Shown here piece after piece: positions 25,801-37,815 of a stretch of 64,000 nt of DNA. The DNA comes from Geosiphon pyriformis (taxonomy: Eukaryota; Glomeromycota; Glomeromycetes; Archaeosporales; Geosiphonaceae). The stretch is from the NCBI GenBank assembly GCA_016748015.1, contig JAAOMT010000446.1, positions 63,752 through 127,751 on the forward strand, in the 5' to 3' direction. Numbering within the stretch: the first letter of the stretch is position 1; every line of letters starts with the position of its first letter. A program made the translations under genes and the position numbers. Below the pieces are notes generated by a model, which saw only the letters and a program-made list of their open reading frames with translations, was not told the origin of the DNA and made no database searches.

Positions 25801-27200
25801 AAATAGTTTTAAAAAAAACAGCTAAAATATATAATTAATATATTATATATTATATATATTACTATAAAATTTTATTATAATAAAATTTATAAAATAATTA
25901 ATTAATATAGTTTTAATTAGTTTAAATAATTTATCATACATAAACTGTTTTTATTGTGTATTATTTTTTATTATGTATATAAATTGTAGTTAAATTAGAT
26001 TTATTAATATTTAATAAATTAAATTAATAATGAAAATAAATAATAAATTATAAAAAATCAAAATAGTTTTTGAATGTTTTTAAGATTTAGTTTTTAATTT
26101 AAATATAAACAATAATAATATTTTGATTTAAATATTATCAAAAATAATATATTTATTAAAATAAATATATATTTTTAATTAATTATTAATACCAAAAATA
26201 ATATTAAAATTTTTTGTATCATTTTTTGTATTTTAAAATTATTATTAAAATTAGACTTATTAAAATTTTTATTATTATTTTTAAGATTATAAATTTTGTA
26301 GTTTTGTTATTATTTTTAAAACCAAATTAATAAATTTTTGTTTGTTTATATATAGTTTATAAAAAATAAAATAATACATAATCAGACATATTTTATTTTT
26401 TGGTTATTTATTTAATAATAATAAGATATTATTGTTGTTTTTAAATTTAAAAAAAAAAGCTATATTTAATAAAATTCTTAATTTAATTTATTAATTCTTT
26501 GATAATTTAAATAATTTTTTATTAATTATTAAGAATAAGTTTGTTATAGTAATAAAAATTAAAATTAAAATTTTGATAAAATAATTGCTAATATGATTAA
26601 AAGTTTTATCAAATTTAAAAAAAGTAAAAATATATTTAATAAACAATAAAAAAATAAATTTTGTGTTAAATTTTTTTAAGCAAAAAACATTTAAAAATTT
26701 AATAATCTTGTAAAATTTGCAAAAATTTAGTACTAAGTTTAGCAAAAAATCTATTAAAAAATATTCACAACTAAAATTATATTTTATTAATTAAAATATT
26801 AGTTTAATATTAAATAAATATTATTTTATTCAATTTTTATATTAAAATTTTTATTTAATTTAATATTCTAAGTTAAGTTTTTTAATAATAATATTATAAA
26901 TAGCAAAAAATAATAATATAATACCATAAATTAAAAGCTTTAATTTAATTTCAAAATTATTAAAAATTATTTTAATTTGAATTTGTAAATTCATTTAAAA
27001 AATTTCACATTATTAATATAACCAAAAAATAAGAGTATTATTTTAAAGTTATTAAAAATAAAATTGTATATAATATTAGTAATATTAATTAAATAATTGA
27101 TTTTTTGTTTCTTTTTTTTAAATATCAAATATTTTAACACTACATATAAATACTAATCTATTGTATTTTAAATTAAAAAAAATAGTAAATTATATTTTCT
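22811..27200. repeat. Extreme-AT block of decayed LINE copies
   Basis: At about 23,050 the plus strand reads like the eroded LINE start (attataattaaaacaaaaag..aaaaaagcta, compared with the minus strand near 17,320), continuing to about 23,560, so at least one sense-oriented LINE copy is present. The minus-strand open frame at 26,491-26,745 is low-complexity AT-driven text. Nothing else can be identified. Confidence 0.5.
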
Positions 27201-29000
27201 TTACTTAAATACAACTTTTTAATTTTTGTTTTTTGGAATTTGACAACTTTTCTTAACAACACATTTTTCTATTTAAACAAATGATGGTTTAATTTATTAC
27301 AAGAAACTAAATAGTAGTTTTGTCTTTGTTGTTTTGAGTAGAATAAAATATGATTATAAAAATAATTTTTTATATCTCAAAATCAAATGTAAAAATCGTT
27401 TTATTAGTGAAGATTTTATTTAAATAGCTTCAGTTTAAGTAAAGAATTGTTTACCCATAATTTGAGAGTTGAGAATACATTGTTTTTATTTTCGTTATTA
27501 GGGAAAACATGACGTTCAGAATTTCTGTTCTCATCTTTGGTAAAAAATTCTAGGGAATCTTTCAATCTTGTAAATATTTTTTTCAAGAGAATATGATTTG
27601 CCACATTCTCCTAAAAAAATTATTTGACACTTGTTTTGAGTGAAATTATCCACAAATATTTTGTATTACATTTCTCCAATTTTTACATATAGATATTTTT
27701 TTGTTGCGTGATTACACAAATTGAAGATAGGTCCCCAGATCCTTCACAAAAAGATTAGCAGTTTTCAAACTCCAAAATGCTGAGTTAAAGAAAAACTTTG
27801 AATTTTCAAATTCGTAAAAATTAATTTTTTTTTCTGCACTTAAAATGAATATAATTTCTCAAGACCTATTGTGAAAATTTGATTTGATGACAGTTATATA
27901 TAAATTTTCTCTGATATTATCAAAATTGTAATTTGCAATAAATTTATTTCAAATTATTAAGAATTTTTTTTTCATGATTGCAAAATGTTTATAAATTCAT
28001 TTATTTATTCATATATGATAATATTTTATTGATTACAGCTTATTATATGTCTATTATTGTTATTTTTTATTTTGTAAAATTGTAAAATCAAGTTTGTTTT
28101 AATAAACATTTAGTGAATCAAAATTTATTATTTAAAAAAAAAAAAGTAGAGCTAATAAGTTTTTTATAGATTTTTTTGATCTAAAAAATTTATTTTGGGA
28201 TTACGTTTATATCGATATACAAAAGATTGGTATTGAATTTTAGTTTTTACAAAATTTATAATAATTAAACCAATTGAAAATAAATTTGCAAAAAAAAGAA
28301 TTTGATATATATATATTTTTTTATATTGATACAAAATTATCAAAACTTGATGATTTTAAATTAAATTAATTTTTTTTTACACAATTGTTTTTAAAAAATA
28401 ATATAATAATTCAAAGTTTAATAATAAATTTTATTTATTTTTTTAAAATTATATATTGAAATATTCAAAACACAAAAATTTGTTAAATTTTAAAACAAAA
28501 ATAAACTTTTGTTTAACTTTTTCTATAATAATGATAAAAAACTTTGGTAATTAATTGTTTTTTTATATTTATCTATTTATTTAGTTTAAAAATCAAGGAT
28601 TTTGAATTTTGAATTTTAAATGTTCGAAATAGTCAAATAACGAGTTTTGTAAACAATTGATTTAAAAAAACAGATTTAAGTGAATTAAAAAAAATCTGAA
28701 TCTTTTTCTATTAGTATAATTATTAAATAAACAGAAAACAAAAATGTTAATTTCGAGATATCTTAAATAGATTTTTGGCATTTAAATCACAAATTTTTTC
28801 TTAATTCGATGCATAACAATACACACTGAAAATTATATGTGATATTAAATTTTCAATAATGTATTGAAATATTCAAATTTTATTCTCAGGAAATTTAGTG
28901 CTTTAAAAATTTTTATTAAAATTATATAAATGCTAATCCAATCTTTCTTGAGATGACAGAATCTAGCTGTTGAAGCTGTCATCCCCCCCCTGAGTTTGTA
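27201..29000. other. AT-rich intergenic DNA
   Basis: A minus-strand frame at 27,416-27,604 has mixed amino-acid content (KDSLEFFTKDENRNSERHVF) and could be an isolated exon or a gene remnant, but no partner exons were found. The remainder is AT-rich with no LINE-like landmarks. A small inverted repeat (gatgacag and ctgtcatc) lies near 28,953-28,987, followed by an 8-C run. Confidence 0.35.
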
Positions 29001-29089
29001 ATCTCACATCCTAATGTAACAAACAAAGACAGTATCATAAAAAGAATTTCTAAAGAACTAAAAATTTTGAAAGAATGGATCAGAAACTA

Positions 29090-29260
29090 TACCTGCATAT
29101 CTTCTTTGTGACCATCATCATCCTCCTCATAATAATCTTTCTTATCCGTCTCATAACCAGATTCGCTTTTTGATCACCTATTATAATTTGCTTGTTGAAC
29201 ATCCTATCTTGTGATTTTCAACACCTCCTTTAACCATACCATTGCAAATTTGTATATTTT
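29090..29260 (-). pseudogene. Decayed coding fragment, family unknown
   Basis: On the minus strand one frame reads FAMVWLKEVLKITR, stop, DVQQANYNR, stop, SKSESGYETDKKDYYEEDDDG and then HKEDMQ. It is balanced, acidic protein text broken by two stops (TAG and TGA) that single C-to-T changes in CAG and CGA would explain. It stops at a GT after the Gln codon. It resembles the acidic C-terminal parts of transposon proteins common in these genomes, but I cannot name the family. Confidence 0.35.
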
Positions 29261-32200
29261 GAAACTTTTTGTGCTCTTTGATTCTTGCTGCGTTCCAAAG
29301 CAATTTAGAGAACATCTTGATACTTTTCAAATGCCCGAACTCAGGGTTTTGGAAAGATGAAGCGGAAAAAACTCAATGGAGTGGATCGTAGCTATTGGTC
29401 ATGGAGCTAATGTTTCGTTCTTGAATGATATAGTTGCTTCGAGATTTGGAATTATAGACTTACCGTTAAAAGAATCAAGCGATCACTGCTGGAGGCCTCT
29501 TCACCATGAAATGCCACTGGCTTCCAAAAGTCAGAATCTGTCATAGACGCTTCTTTTATGCTTTATAGAAATAGTGGTATACTTATTAGAGGAAAACTGT
29601 TCCGAGCCACCTGACCGGAGTAAACGCAGGGAAAAAACCGGGTGGACAGACAAAGAAGCGTGCAGGCTATGTGAATACTCGGAATTGCTGGTGCATGAAA
29701 TGTTGACAAGTAACAACATAGAGCAGCGAAAACTTCCAAATCACTGGCGATTGCATGAAGATAGAGTTTAACGATAACGCGGGTAAAAGTAACAGTTACT
29801 TCAGCAAAGGTTGAAAATTGCGGCAGCTATCGAAAGCTCATGAATAAAACCTTTTATTCTAAGCCACAGAAGAAGTCTTGAGAAATTATTAATAAATCTT
29901 TTGTAAGACCTATCAAACCAAAAAATTTGAAAAATAAACTTAAATGAAATCCCAGACAACTTTTTCCGGTAATTCAAGCTAAAAATAATCCTGTTGGAAA
30001 CAGAGTTCGATTTCAGATGTGATGCTCATAATATAAATACCACAGAACGAATAACTCTTTTCCTTTTTGTATTACAAATATGCATATTTTAATTTTTTTA
30101 TTAAAAGAACTTGGAATAATTTAGTCAAATTATGCATCCCGACCCATTAATATAGAGCACGGTGAAGTCAAACAACAAATAAAGTGATTTCTAAAGGAAA
30201 GGTATTAAATTTCAAAAAATGCACAGTTTTAGTCTGATTAAATCATAAACTTGCCAAATATCAATGTAAAATGACATTAATTTTTTTATCTCCTGGCTTT
30301 AGCTTTGAGGAGATATTTAATTTATCTTTGTTTGAGCAGAGGTGAACAATACGACTGATGTAACAAGAGCCTGCTTTGCCTAGCCTTTTATTGGTGAATA
30401 CCATAATAAGTGAGCTTGCCATCATATGTGATCTTGTTTGAATTAGGTCACTTGTTATTTTTACGCTTTTGTTTCGAAGTGGAGAAGCCATAGTACATGT
30501 TTATTCTTAAAAATAAAGATATGAAACAATTAAGGTAATTTGGCAAAATTATGAGCACCATTTGTTATGGTGTAATGCAGCGCCTTACGAGATTGAAAGA
30601 AAGATGATGATGTGTTAATGCACCTTGTTGTCGCTGTGCATTACGTTTAATAACCTCCTTTCGCGCAACCAATGCTTGGCAGGAGCTGAGAATAAGCCCT
30701 CCTAAGAGCATACCAATACGAACGATAGCTCTGTAAAGTTTCCTTTCACCTTAGGTACCCAAAGCATCATCAAAAGAAGACGCTTTTGACCATCCTTTTT
30801 CCGTGATACCATCTTGTTTCATAATGATATGACAGTATTAAAGCAAATCTCGCCAAGCCCATCCATCGCTTCAATAGCTGCTTCTGGCTAGTAGCGTGGG
30901 GTTGAGGATGCCCTCCGTTTTCTGACGTTTGCCACGGGCTGCTGTTACCTTTCCCTTGCGCTTTTTTGTTCCTGGATTCTCTTCAGTAGGGAGAAGCTCT
31001 CCTTCCCTGCATGCGGCAGATGAAGACTGTGTTGACGGCAAGAATATGCTGGAAGAGTTTGTGCATCCTCGAAGAGAACTACGAATTTTTCAGAATAGAG
31101 GGAGATGATATATTGGAGGAGATCAAAAGCAAACAAGCAGAGTCAATCACAGGAGGTAATGGTGGCTTGATCATTCCAGTAAGATCTTTTAAGCCCCTGG
31201 CACTTGAATTTGACGCCAGAGCCGATATTGCTGACGAGCTCTTATGTCGGGAATCGGGCAAGAAGTTGTTTTTGTCGCTCAAGATCATCTTTTACCTCAT
31301 ACTAGAGACATGGGCGTAAATATAACCTTTTTTTTGGTAGTAAAGGTGGTGGTGGTGATGATGATGGTATCAGCAGTTTTAAAGAAGTTAGCTCAGGAAA
31401 AAGGAAAAAGGTGAGGTGTTTATTTTCGCGATTTTTTAAACCTGATAAGCAACAGTTTAATATTTTTATTGATAGATATTATTAAGCAAATATCTTCATT
31501 GGTTTAAGAGTTGGATATTTCTTTTTTCTGAATATATAACTTTTTCTTATCCATGGATAAGAAATTTAAATTATCCTAGATTATGTTTGCGTTCGCCATT
31601 CATAACCACTTTTTCGGATTGCTTATAACACTGAAATATTTTGAAACTCGTTGTTTGTAACTTCAAATGTTTTATCACAATCATTGCTACTGTAAGCCAT
31701 AATAGAATTGCAACTAACCGGGATAACTATGAATGTAAATTTTTTTCCCTAAAATAACAAATAGTGATTCTTTGGATATGTGTGTATATAATTGACTAAT
31801 CGAGATTGAAAACATGCAGAAAAAGAGACTAGAAAAGCATAGGTTTGAAAATTTTGAATATATCCCAACCTTTTTTGTAATTCTACACAAAAAGGGATTA
31901 CCCACTTGATCAGGATTAAATGCAATCAAAATATTTCTGTCATTAATACAAAAATCATAAAATGATTTTTATTGCAATAGTAGACAAGAAACTGAATGAA
32001 ATAATGAATTAAATAATGAAATAATGAATGAATGAATTGATTCTTAAATCAATTATGAGGGAAAGAAATATGGAAATAGTTTTTAATCAAAGTAATTCTA
32101 ACCTAAGACTAGGTTATTTCATGCATGAAAATGTTATGAGCATGTAAAATAATATCATAGATTAGATATATGGTAGATTTATCAAAGAGTATAGTTTTAG

Positions 32201-32363
32201 AAATTATGGAATTCAAAAAAATATAAATTTTACAGGATTCAGTCTCAAGATTTTTAACATAAAATTAACTGCAAAATTTAAATTTATTTAAAGTTAATAT
32301 TTATGTTTTATCACCAGTAAAAAGAAGTAATATATATTGTAATTTTAAATACCAAAAACCCAG
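29261..32363. other. Gene-poor, less AT-rich stretch with unassigned coding remnants
   Basis: Composition is noticeably less AT-rich than the neighbouring blocks, particularly at 29,280-29,780 and 30,540-31,330. A plus-strand frame from about 29,365 to 29,770, broken by one stop, reads AIGHGANVSFLNDIVASRFG in its first part and CSEPPDRSKRREKTGW later. A plus-strand frame at 31,011-31,319 (102 codons) and minus-strand text near 30,590-30,800 (YRAIVRIGMLLGGLIL) also look once-coding. None matches a family I can name and no complete gene model closes. A GGT/GAT repeat lies at 31,345-31,367, and AATG/AATA-type repeats at 31,995-32,040. Confidence 0.35.
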
Positions 32364-33835
32364 CTATGGTCTGCCACATTTTTTCATTGAAATTCCAAAG
32401 TATGGGCCGAAGTGATCTTCATACGTAGATGTGTTGCCTTCATTGACGCAATCCTTGAGGAGAAATGAATTTGGATTTGTATTAATTTTCATTATGCCAA
32501 AAATTTAATTTCAGGAAACCTTGTTTCACTTTCACATACCTTGCTCTCACGTTCACCTTTATTAATATTACAAAGGGAAAATTCTTGGCCCGGAACATGA
32601 CTCCAATATTCCAGTCCTGTATGAACATATGTATCGTTTCCTCCTTTTAAAGGGTTTCGAGCTACTGAATCATGACCAACGGTAAATCTGAATACCCAAG
32701 GGCCAGATTTCATCGCATCGGCTAGTACTTGATTTCCAAAACGGGGTTGGCCAAAGGTGAAAACACTTATAAAGAACTCTTTCAGATCTTTATTTGTACT
32801 TATTTCAAGTGCTATTAGTTGCGCATATACTATTAAAAAAAATCAAAAAGATGAGAAACAAAAAAGGAAGAAAATTGAAAAGAATTTAGTGATTTCGAGG
32901 AATTATTAAAGAGCTCACCGCCGCCAATACCGTACCCAGCCAGTCGTATCCCTTTTATTTCGTTTTGGTTGAGCAAAGAAAGAAATAAGGGAATAAACTT
33001 TTCGGCCCACTTCACATAAGTATTATAAAAAGCACGATTAATTTTGGCATTTAAATAACCCGGGAAATCGACCATTTCTGCTTTTGATCTTCCCAAATTA
33101 TTTTCTAGTCCTTTTTCTTTTACACCGAAAACTACAAAAACAATTTTGTCCATTTCTTTTGTGACCACTGTTCAGATGATGATGATGATGATGACATTAG
33201 TTGTTTTTAATATGCATATAAGTGAGAAAAAATTTTCAATTATGCTTACCCGTAACATCATCCTTATTTTCATTAGTTTCACTGTTTTGATTACAATATG
33301 CCACTTTAGAGACATTAGCTATATCTGTGAGGATTCGTACTTTTAATGGGCGAAAACGCCTTTGAGGTTTTGAAAAATCTAAAAGATCTTCGATCAAACG
33401 TTGACTATCATTCGTAGAATAGGACGGGGACTGGGTTAATTCAAAGTTTATTTCATTATCGTTATTGATAGTAGCATCATTGACGTTAGAGCTTTTAGGA
33501 AATTCCTCAATGAGGGAGTTTAATGCAATATCATCATTGTTTGAACTATCAAAGGTTATAGTCTCTTGAAAATTGAATGGATTTGAAGAGTCTGGTTCGA
33601 AATCGAAAGCTTCATAATCTTTTGAATCCTTCGAATTAGTATTTAGAAAAGTTTGTGGTGAATTTGGGGTGAATGAATTTAAGAAAACATCATCTTCCTG
33701 AAAAGTTTGTGGAGTGAATGAATTTAATAAATAATCATTTTCCTGAAACAAAGATATCGGGTTTGCATGAACAATATCATTTGTAAAAAAGATTTTAATT
33801 ATTTGCCAGAATAGAAGGTGAAATATCAAAATCAT
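32364..33835 (-). CDS. Secreted class 3 lipase-like protein lacking the catalytic serine
   Basis: Four exons join in phase (33,250-33,835; 32,919-33,167; 32,540-32,829; 32,364-32,453; stop TAG) to give 404 residues. The first about 24 residues form a signal peptide (MILIFHLLFWQIIKIFF.. ending VHA). A Ser/Asn/Asp-rich linker runs to about residue 165. The class 3 lipase fold follows: the AYC box, the strand VFVVF, the nucleophile elbow, FTFGQPRFGN, the acid Asp332 (GHDSV) and the base His348 (YVHTGLEYW). The elbow reads AGYGIGGV where active lipases have GHSLGG: Gly275 replaces the serine nucleophile, and the oxyanion-hole FRG box is also altered (FGV). The protein should therefore be secreted but not hydrolyse esters by the usual mechanism. 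It could act as a lipid-binding or decoy protein, or be in early decay, although all exons and splice sites are intact. Confidence 0.85.
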
Positions 33836-34687
33836 TTCTTTGTATAATTTTTGGATTAGAAGAAAAAAAAAAAGGGTATGTTTAGATAAAAATTTTTAGG
33901 ACATTAACGAGATACTATTATTATTAAAAGATTGGATTTGAAACGAGATTCTCTGTTTATTTATTTATTGTGAATGGAGGGGGGGGGGGGGAGGGACTTT
34001 TTTTTTTTTTAAAATTTTTTCCATAAAAAAGATGCATCATTTTTCCGTTAAACATATTAAAAAGAAAACTGAATGAAATTTCTGATTTTGTGGTATGACA
34101 GATATTTATTCTCCGCATTTTGAATCAGGTTTTTTAATCGGGGAGTTTTTTTTTTACATGATCGAAACAATTTATTTATTTTTTAATTTAAATGTAGTTT
34201 ATATTTTTTATATATGATTTTAATCATTCAAAAAAGTTATTCCCTTTTAAAATTTGAATTATGATGATGATAATGATGATGAATATGATGATGATGAATA
34301 TGATGATGATGAATATGATGATGATTTTGATTTCAAAGATTAAATTTTTTTTTTTCAAACATATAATCAGAAATTATTAAAGTTACGAAAAAAAAAAACT
34401 TTTAAATAGTGGCAATTCAATTCAATTCAATTCAATTCAATTTCAATTCAATTTTATACCTTTAAAAAATTACTAAAAAAGAAATTTTTGATAAAGTTAC
34501 AAATTTTGATTCTTTTAAATATTGAATCTATATTAATCAAAATACTTAAAAAGCTATTTAATTTTAATAAAATGAATGAATATTTTTTTTATATATAATT
34601 ATAAGTTTTTAAATGTACAATAAAAATTAATTATAAAACAAAAATTTATTTTACTTGATAAAATATTTTTATTATTAAAAAATAAAA

Positions 34688-34739
<52 letters not shown>

Positions 34740-35202
34740 GTTGTTGTTGTTGTTGTTGTTAAACATTAAGATCATCAGGATTATTAATTAAAAAAAAATA
34801 ATAATTATATAAATAAAAATATAAACTTTGCTTTTAAAATCATAATCAGGTCAAATATTGAAATAAATGTAACCGTGAAAAATAAATAAATAAATAAATA
34901 AATTGAATGTTATGTGCAACGGTTTCATTTTCAAAAATGATAAAAAAAGAAAAAGGAAAAAAGAAATCATGCCACATCATGTACCAATCATGTGGTTTCA
35001 CTTTTTTAACTGGCCAATAATAATACTCTATTTTAAAAATATTCATAATATGAAAAGTTCATTTCACATAATTTCTTGATAAGGAATAGTTATTTTTAAT
35101 AGCCCCCGAGTTTGAGGAAAAAGTGATACACCCGGTCATGTATATTAAATGGGTAATGAACTAGTTCCTTTTGAGTTCCCACATTAATTGTTCTCGAGAT
35201 TA
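33836..35202. other. Microsatellite-rich intergenic DNA
   Basis: Contains a 12-G run at 33,978-33,989, a 15-bp tandem unit (gaatatgatgatgat, three copies) in 34,260-34,330, a CAATT run at 34,411-34,450, a TTA array continued by a TTG array at about 34,690-34,760, and an AAAT-type array at 34,880-34,902. No gene is visible. This is the upstream side of the lipase-like gene. Confidence 0.6.
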
Positions 35203-35951
35203 GAGAGTTTGCGCTACAATAATTTTCTTTGTAAATTTACCTGTAGCCACAAATTTGTGGCTTGTACAAAGAAATTTAAAACCGGAATTCTTTGTAGATC
35301 TCCTCTACAAGTAAGAGATTTTTGTTATCTAATTTTTTGCAATCTGTAGCCCAAAAGCTGACAAGGTATGTCTTACAATATGTCCAAACCTAAGAGAGAT
35401 ATTCTCGAACCTATTTTAAGACTGTGGACCATTTTTATTGTTATTGAATAAGCATTCACTATACTAACTGATGGAATTCGGAAGTGTTCAACAAGTTATT
35501 CTATCTGTGTTTTGTTGAATCTATAAGCCGTTGTCTTCAATATACTTTTCAAAACATTATTGTAACATTAATCATATAAAACTTTAATCTTCATACCGGA
35601 AAAATGCTACACACGTTCCCTCATCAAGTGGATTTAGATCAAGTCTCGTATTGGGAATCAATGGACGTTCAGGTTCAAATATTGTCTTCATTGTTATGGC
35701 CAGTTGCTGTTGACACTTATGAAGTAGTAGCAGAAGTGTAGCCATTCGCAGGCTGTTAAAAGTCAAGTTCTCGGACTCCATATGGTGAGATTTGATACGC
35801 GTTTTGCATTAAAATTACGTGATATCACTAGCCAATTGCAGAAATAAATTTACAAGGAAAATCATTGTAGCGCAAACTCTGTTCTACAAGGAATTCCATT
35901 TGGGACTGCTAGAAGTAAATTTACAAAGAAATCATTGTAGCGCAAACTCTC
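35203..35951. mobile_element. 749-bp DNA transposon with 37-38-bp terminal inverted repeats
   Basis: The left end (35,203-35,240, beginning gagagtttgcgctacaat) recurs inverted at the right end (35,915-35,951) with one base difference and one indel. TA flanks both ends, or ATT if the repeat is extended by one base. An extra inverted partial copy of the terminal repeat lies inside the right end at 35,848-35,883. The interior holds a 65-codon minus-strand frame (35,584-35,781; EPERPLIPNTRLDLNPLDEG then TCVAFFRYED), which may be the N-terminus of a PIF/Harbinger-type nuclease, but that reading is weak. Given its length it is a non-autonomous or internally deleted element. Confidence 0.75.
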
Positions 35952-36104
35952 TATTATCTGAAAACCAATACTCTCTTAATTAAACTTTATATATTTATAA
36001 ATACATTAACCTTTCAAAAAAAGAAATCGACAAAATATATAAATTTAGTAAATATCCCTTTCAAGGAATATATTGAAAATTTCAATACATTTCGAAAATG
36101 TATA

Positions 36105-36136
<32 letters not shown>

Positions 36137-36183
36137 ACTTAATTTTTAAATGTTCAATAAATTTTCAAACTATTTTTTGATTT

Positions 36184-36575
36184 TTAAGAGAATAATTTTT
36201 GTCCACATGCTTTATAATGAGAAAACGTTGTCTGATATTTTTTCATTTCATTTAATAGATCAGTTTCAGTCCATTTTTCTTGAAACTCTGTCATTGTTTT
36301 TTCTATAAAACCAGTGGACGTACAAGTGAGTTCAGGTTGTCGAAGGTATTTCATTAATATTTGAGCATTTAATAACCCCATTTTTTCATAATTTTGATTA
36401 TTATGAAGAGTTTCAAGTCCGAGTTGTAACGTTTTAACTTCAGTTGAAATATTGGAAATTTTTCTTGTGGATGCTAAATGAAGTTCCAGACGTTCACATA
36501 AACGATGATTGATTCCCTTATTAGATAATATTTGAATCCCTGAAAATATTAAATATAGAAAAAATTGGTCAAAAA

Positions 36576-36606
<31 letters not shown>

Positions 36607-37167
36607 ATGAAAAGTAAAAATAAAAGGACAAGAACAAAAGTAATTAGAGGATATTTACAGCTAGACATTAACATTTCAAGTATTGGACCCCGTTTTTCAG
36701 GTAATGGGCTACTCTCAACTAAGAAATTTAGAGAGAAAAAAATTTTTAGTTAAGGAATTTCAAGGTTTCAAAAAATAAAATAAAATAAAGTAAAATAAAA
36801 TAAAATAAAGTAAAATAAAATAAAATAAAATAAAATAAAATAAAATAAAATAAAATAAAATAAAATAAAATAAAAATACCTAATTCAATATATCCACCCG
36901 GTTTTAAAACTCTATAAATATGAATAAAAAAATGTTCAGTATCTCATCAATAGCTCTCCCATCATGAATGAATGTTATTGCGAAAATACCTAATAGCCTC
37001 CTTTAAAATTCTTTCCCATTCAGATTCGGGAAAACTTAGTATCATCGTATGAATAAATACACAATCGAAAAAATTATCTTCAAATTTATAAAGTGAATTT
37101 GATCCTTTAAAATTTTTTTGAATAGATATGAGTTTGAAATTTTGAATTTTTTTGCTTGTTGTAGCCG

Positions 37168-37211
<44 letters not shown>

Positions 37212-37815
37212 GCCGCTGCTGGATGACCTTTGGTATTTATCATCGTATCTATGCTAATAAATTCGGTATTTTTGTAAATTTTTGACATTTCTTGAGATGA
37301 ATACCACGCTCCTCCCCTTTTTAAAACAAAAAGTAGAGAAAATAGAAAAAAGGTTGTTAATTTTAATGATTTTTTTCAAAGAAGCGTTTGATTAATCGAT
37401 TTTAAACTATATTAAAACCATACCCAATATTAAGTGCAAGAGATCCTGTAGAAAATATTTCCTCTTTTATAACCGAGTAATCACCATCCCAAATAGAGTG
37501 TTGCAATGTAACGTTTTTTCGGATTATATCAATTTCAGTGAGAAAGGGTTCTATCAAAGATTGTGATTATGAATTGATTTTTGGAATTAGAAGGAATTAC
37601 TAAAAAAAATAAAAAAAAATAAAAAAGAGTTTTCATAATATTTCACCTATATCAATTTCTTTCACAGAATTTAAATTATTCTCCTCATCTTTAGAATTAA
37701 ATGAATTAGATTCATTTTTCTTGCTTTTAATTATATTTAAACTAATATCATTTCTTTGTAGTTTCCTTTCTATCGATCTTGTTTTTCGAGATCCAAAACA
37801 AATATGATTACCCAT
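36184..37815 (-). CDS. SAM-dependent methyltransferase with a poly-Thr insertion
   Basis: Six exons join in phase (37,647-37,815; 37,424-37,550; 36,990-37,316; 36,880-36,911; 36,659-36,718; 36,184-36,539; stop TAA), giving 356 residues. The first frame opens at a TTG, so the ATG at 37,815 is used. The Rossmann-fold order is clear: motif I (LALNIGGGAW), the acidic end of strand 2 (TEFISIDT), strand 4 (FDCVFIHTM) and the post-I segment RVLKPGGYIELV. The cofactor should be S-adenosylmethionine; the substrate is unknown. Such class I methyltransferases are, to my knowledge, a large family in Rhizophagus. The N-terminus MGNHICFGS has Gly2 and a nearby Cys, suggesting N-myristoylation and membrane tethering. 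A tract of about 17 residues, nearly all Thr, coded by an AAC-type triplet repeat (37,165-37,213), sits just after strand 2. Introns 4 and 5 contain TAAAA and AAAT tandem arrays. Confidence 0.87.
36771..36877. repeat. TAAAA pentanucleotide array in methyltransferase intron 4
   Basis: About 21 near-perfect copies of taaaa fill most of this intron (36,728-36,879) and end only one base before the donor site as read on the gene strand. Two units near the start carry a G in place of an A. Confidence 0.85.

Noticed and set aside
1-27200. Mitochondrial DNA insertion as an explanation of the extreme-AT regions
   Set aside because: Several parts align by order of landmarks with the LINE copies, and no mitochondrial gene text is seen.
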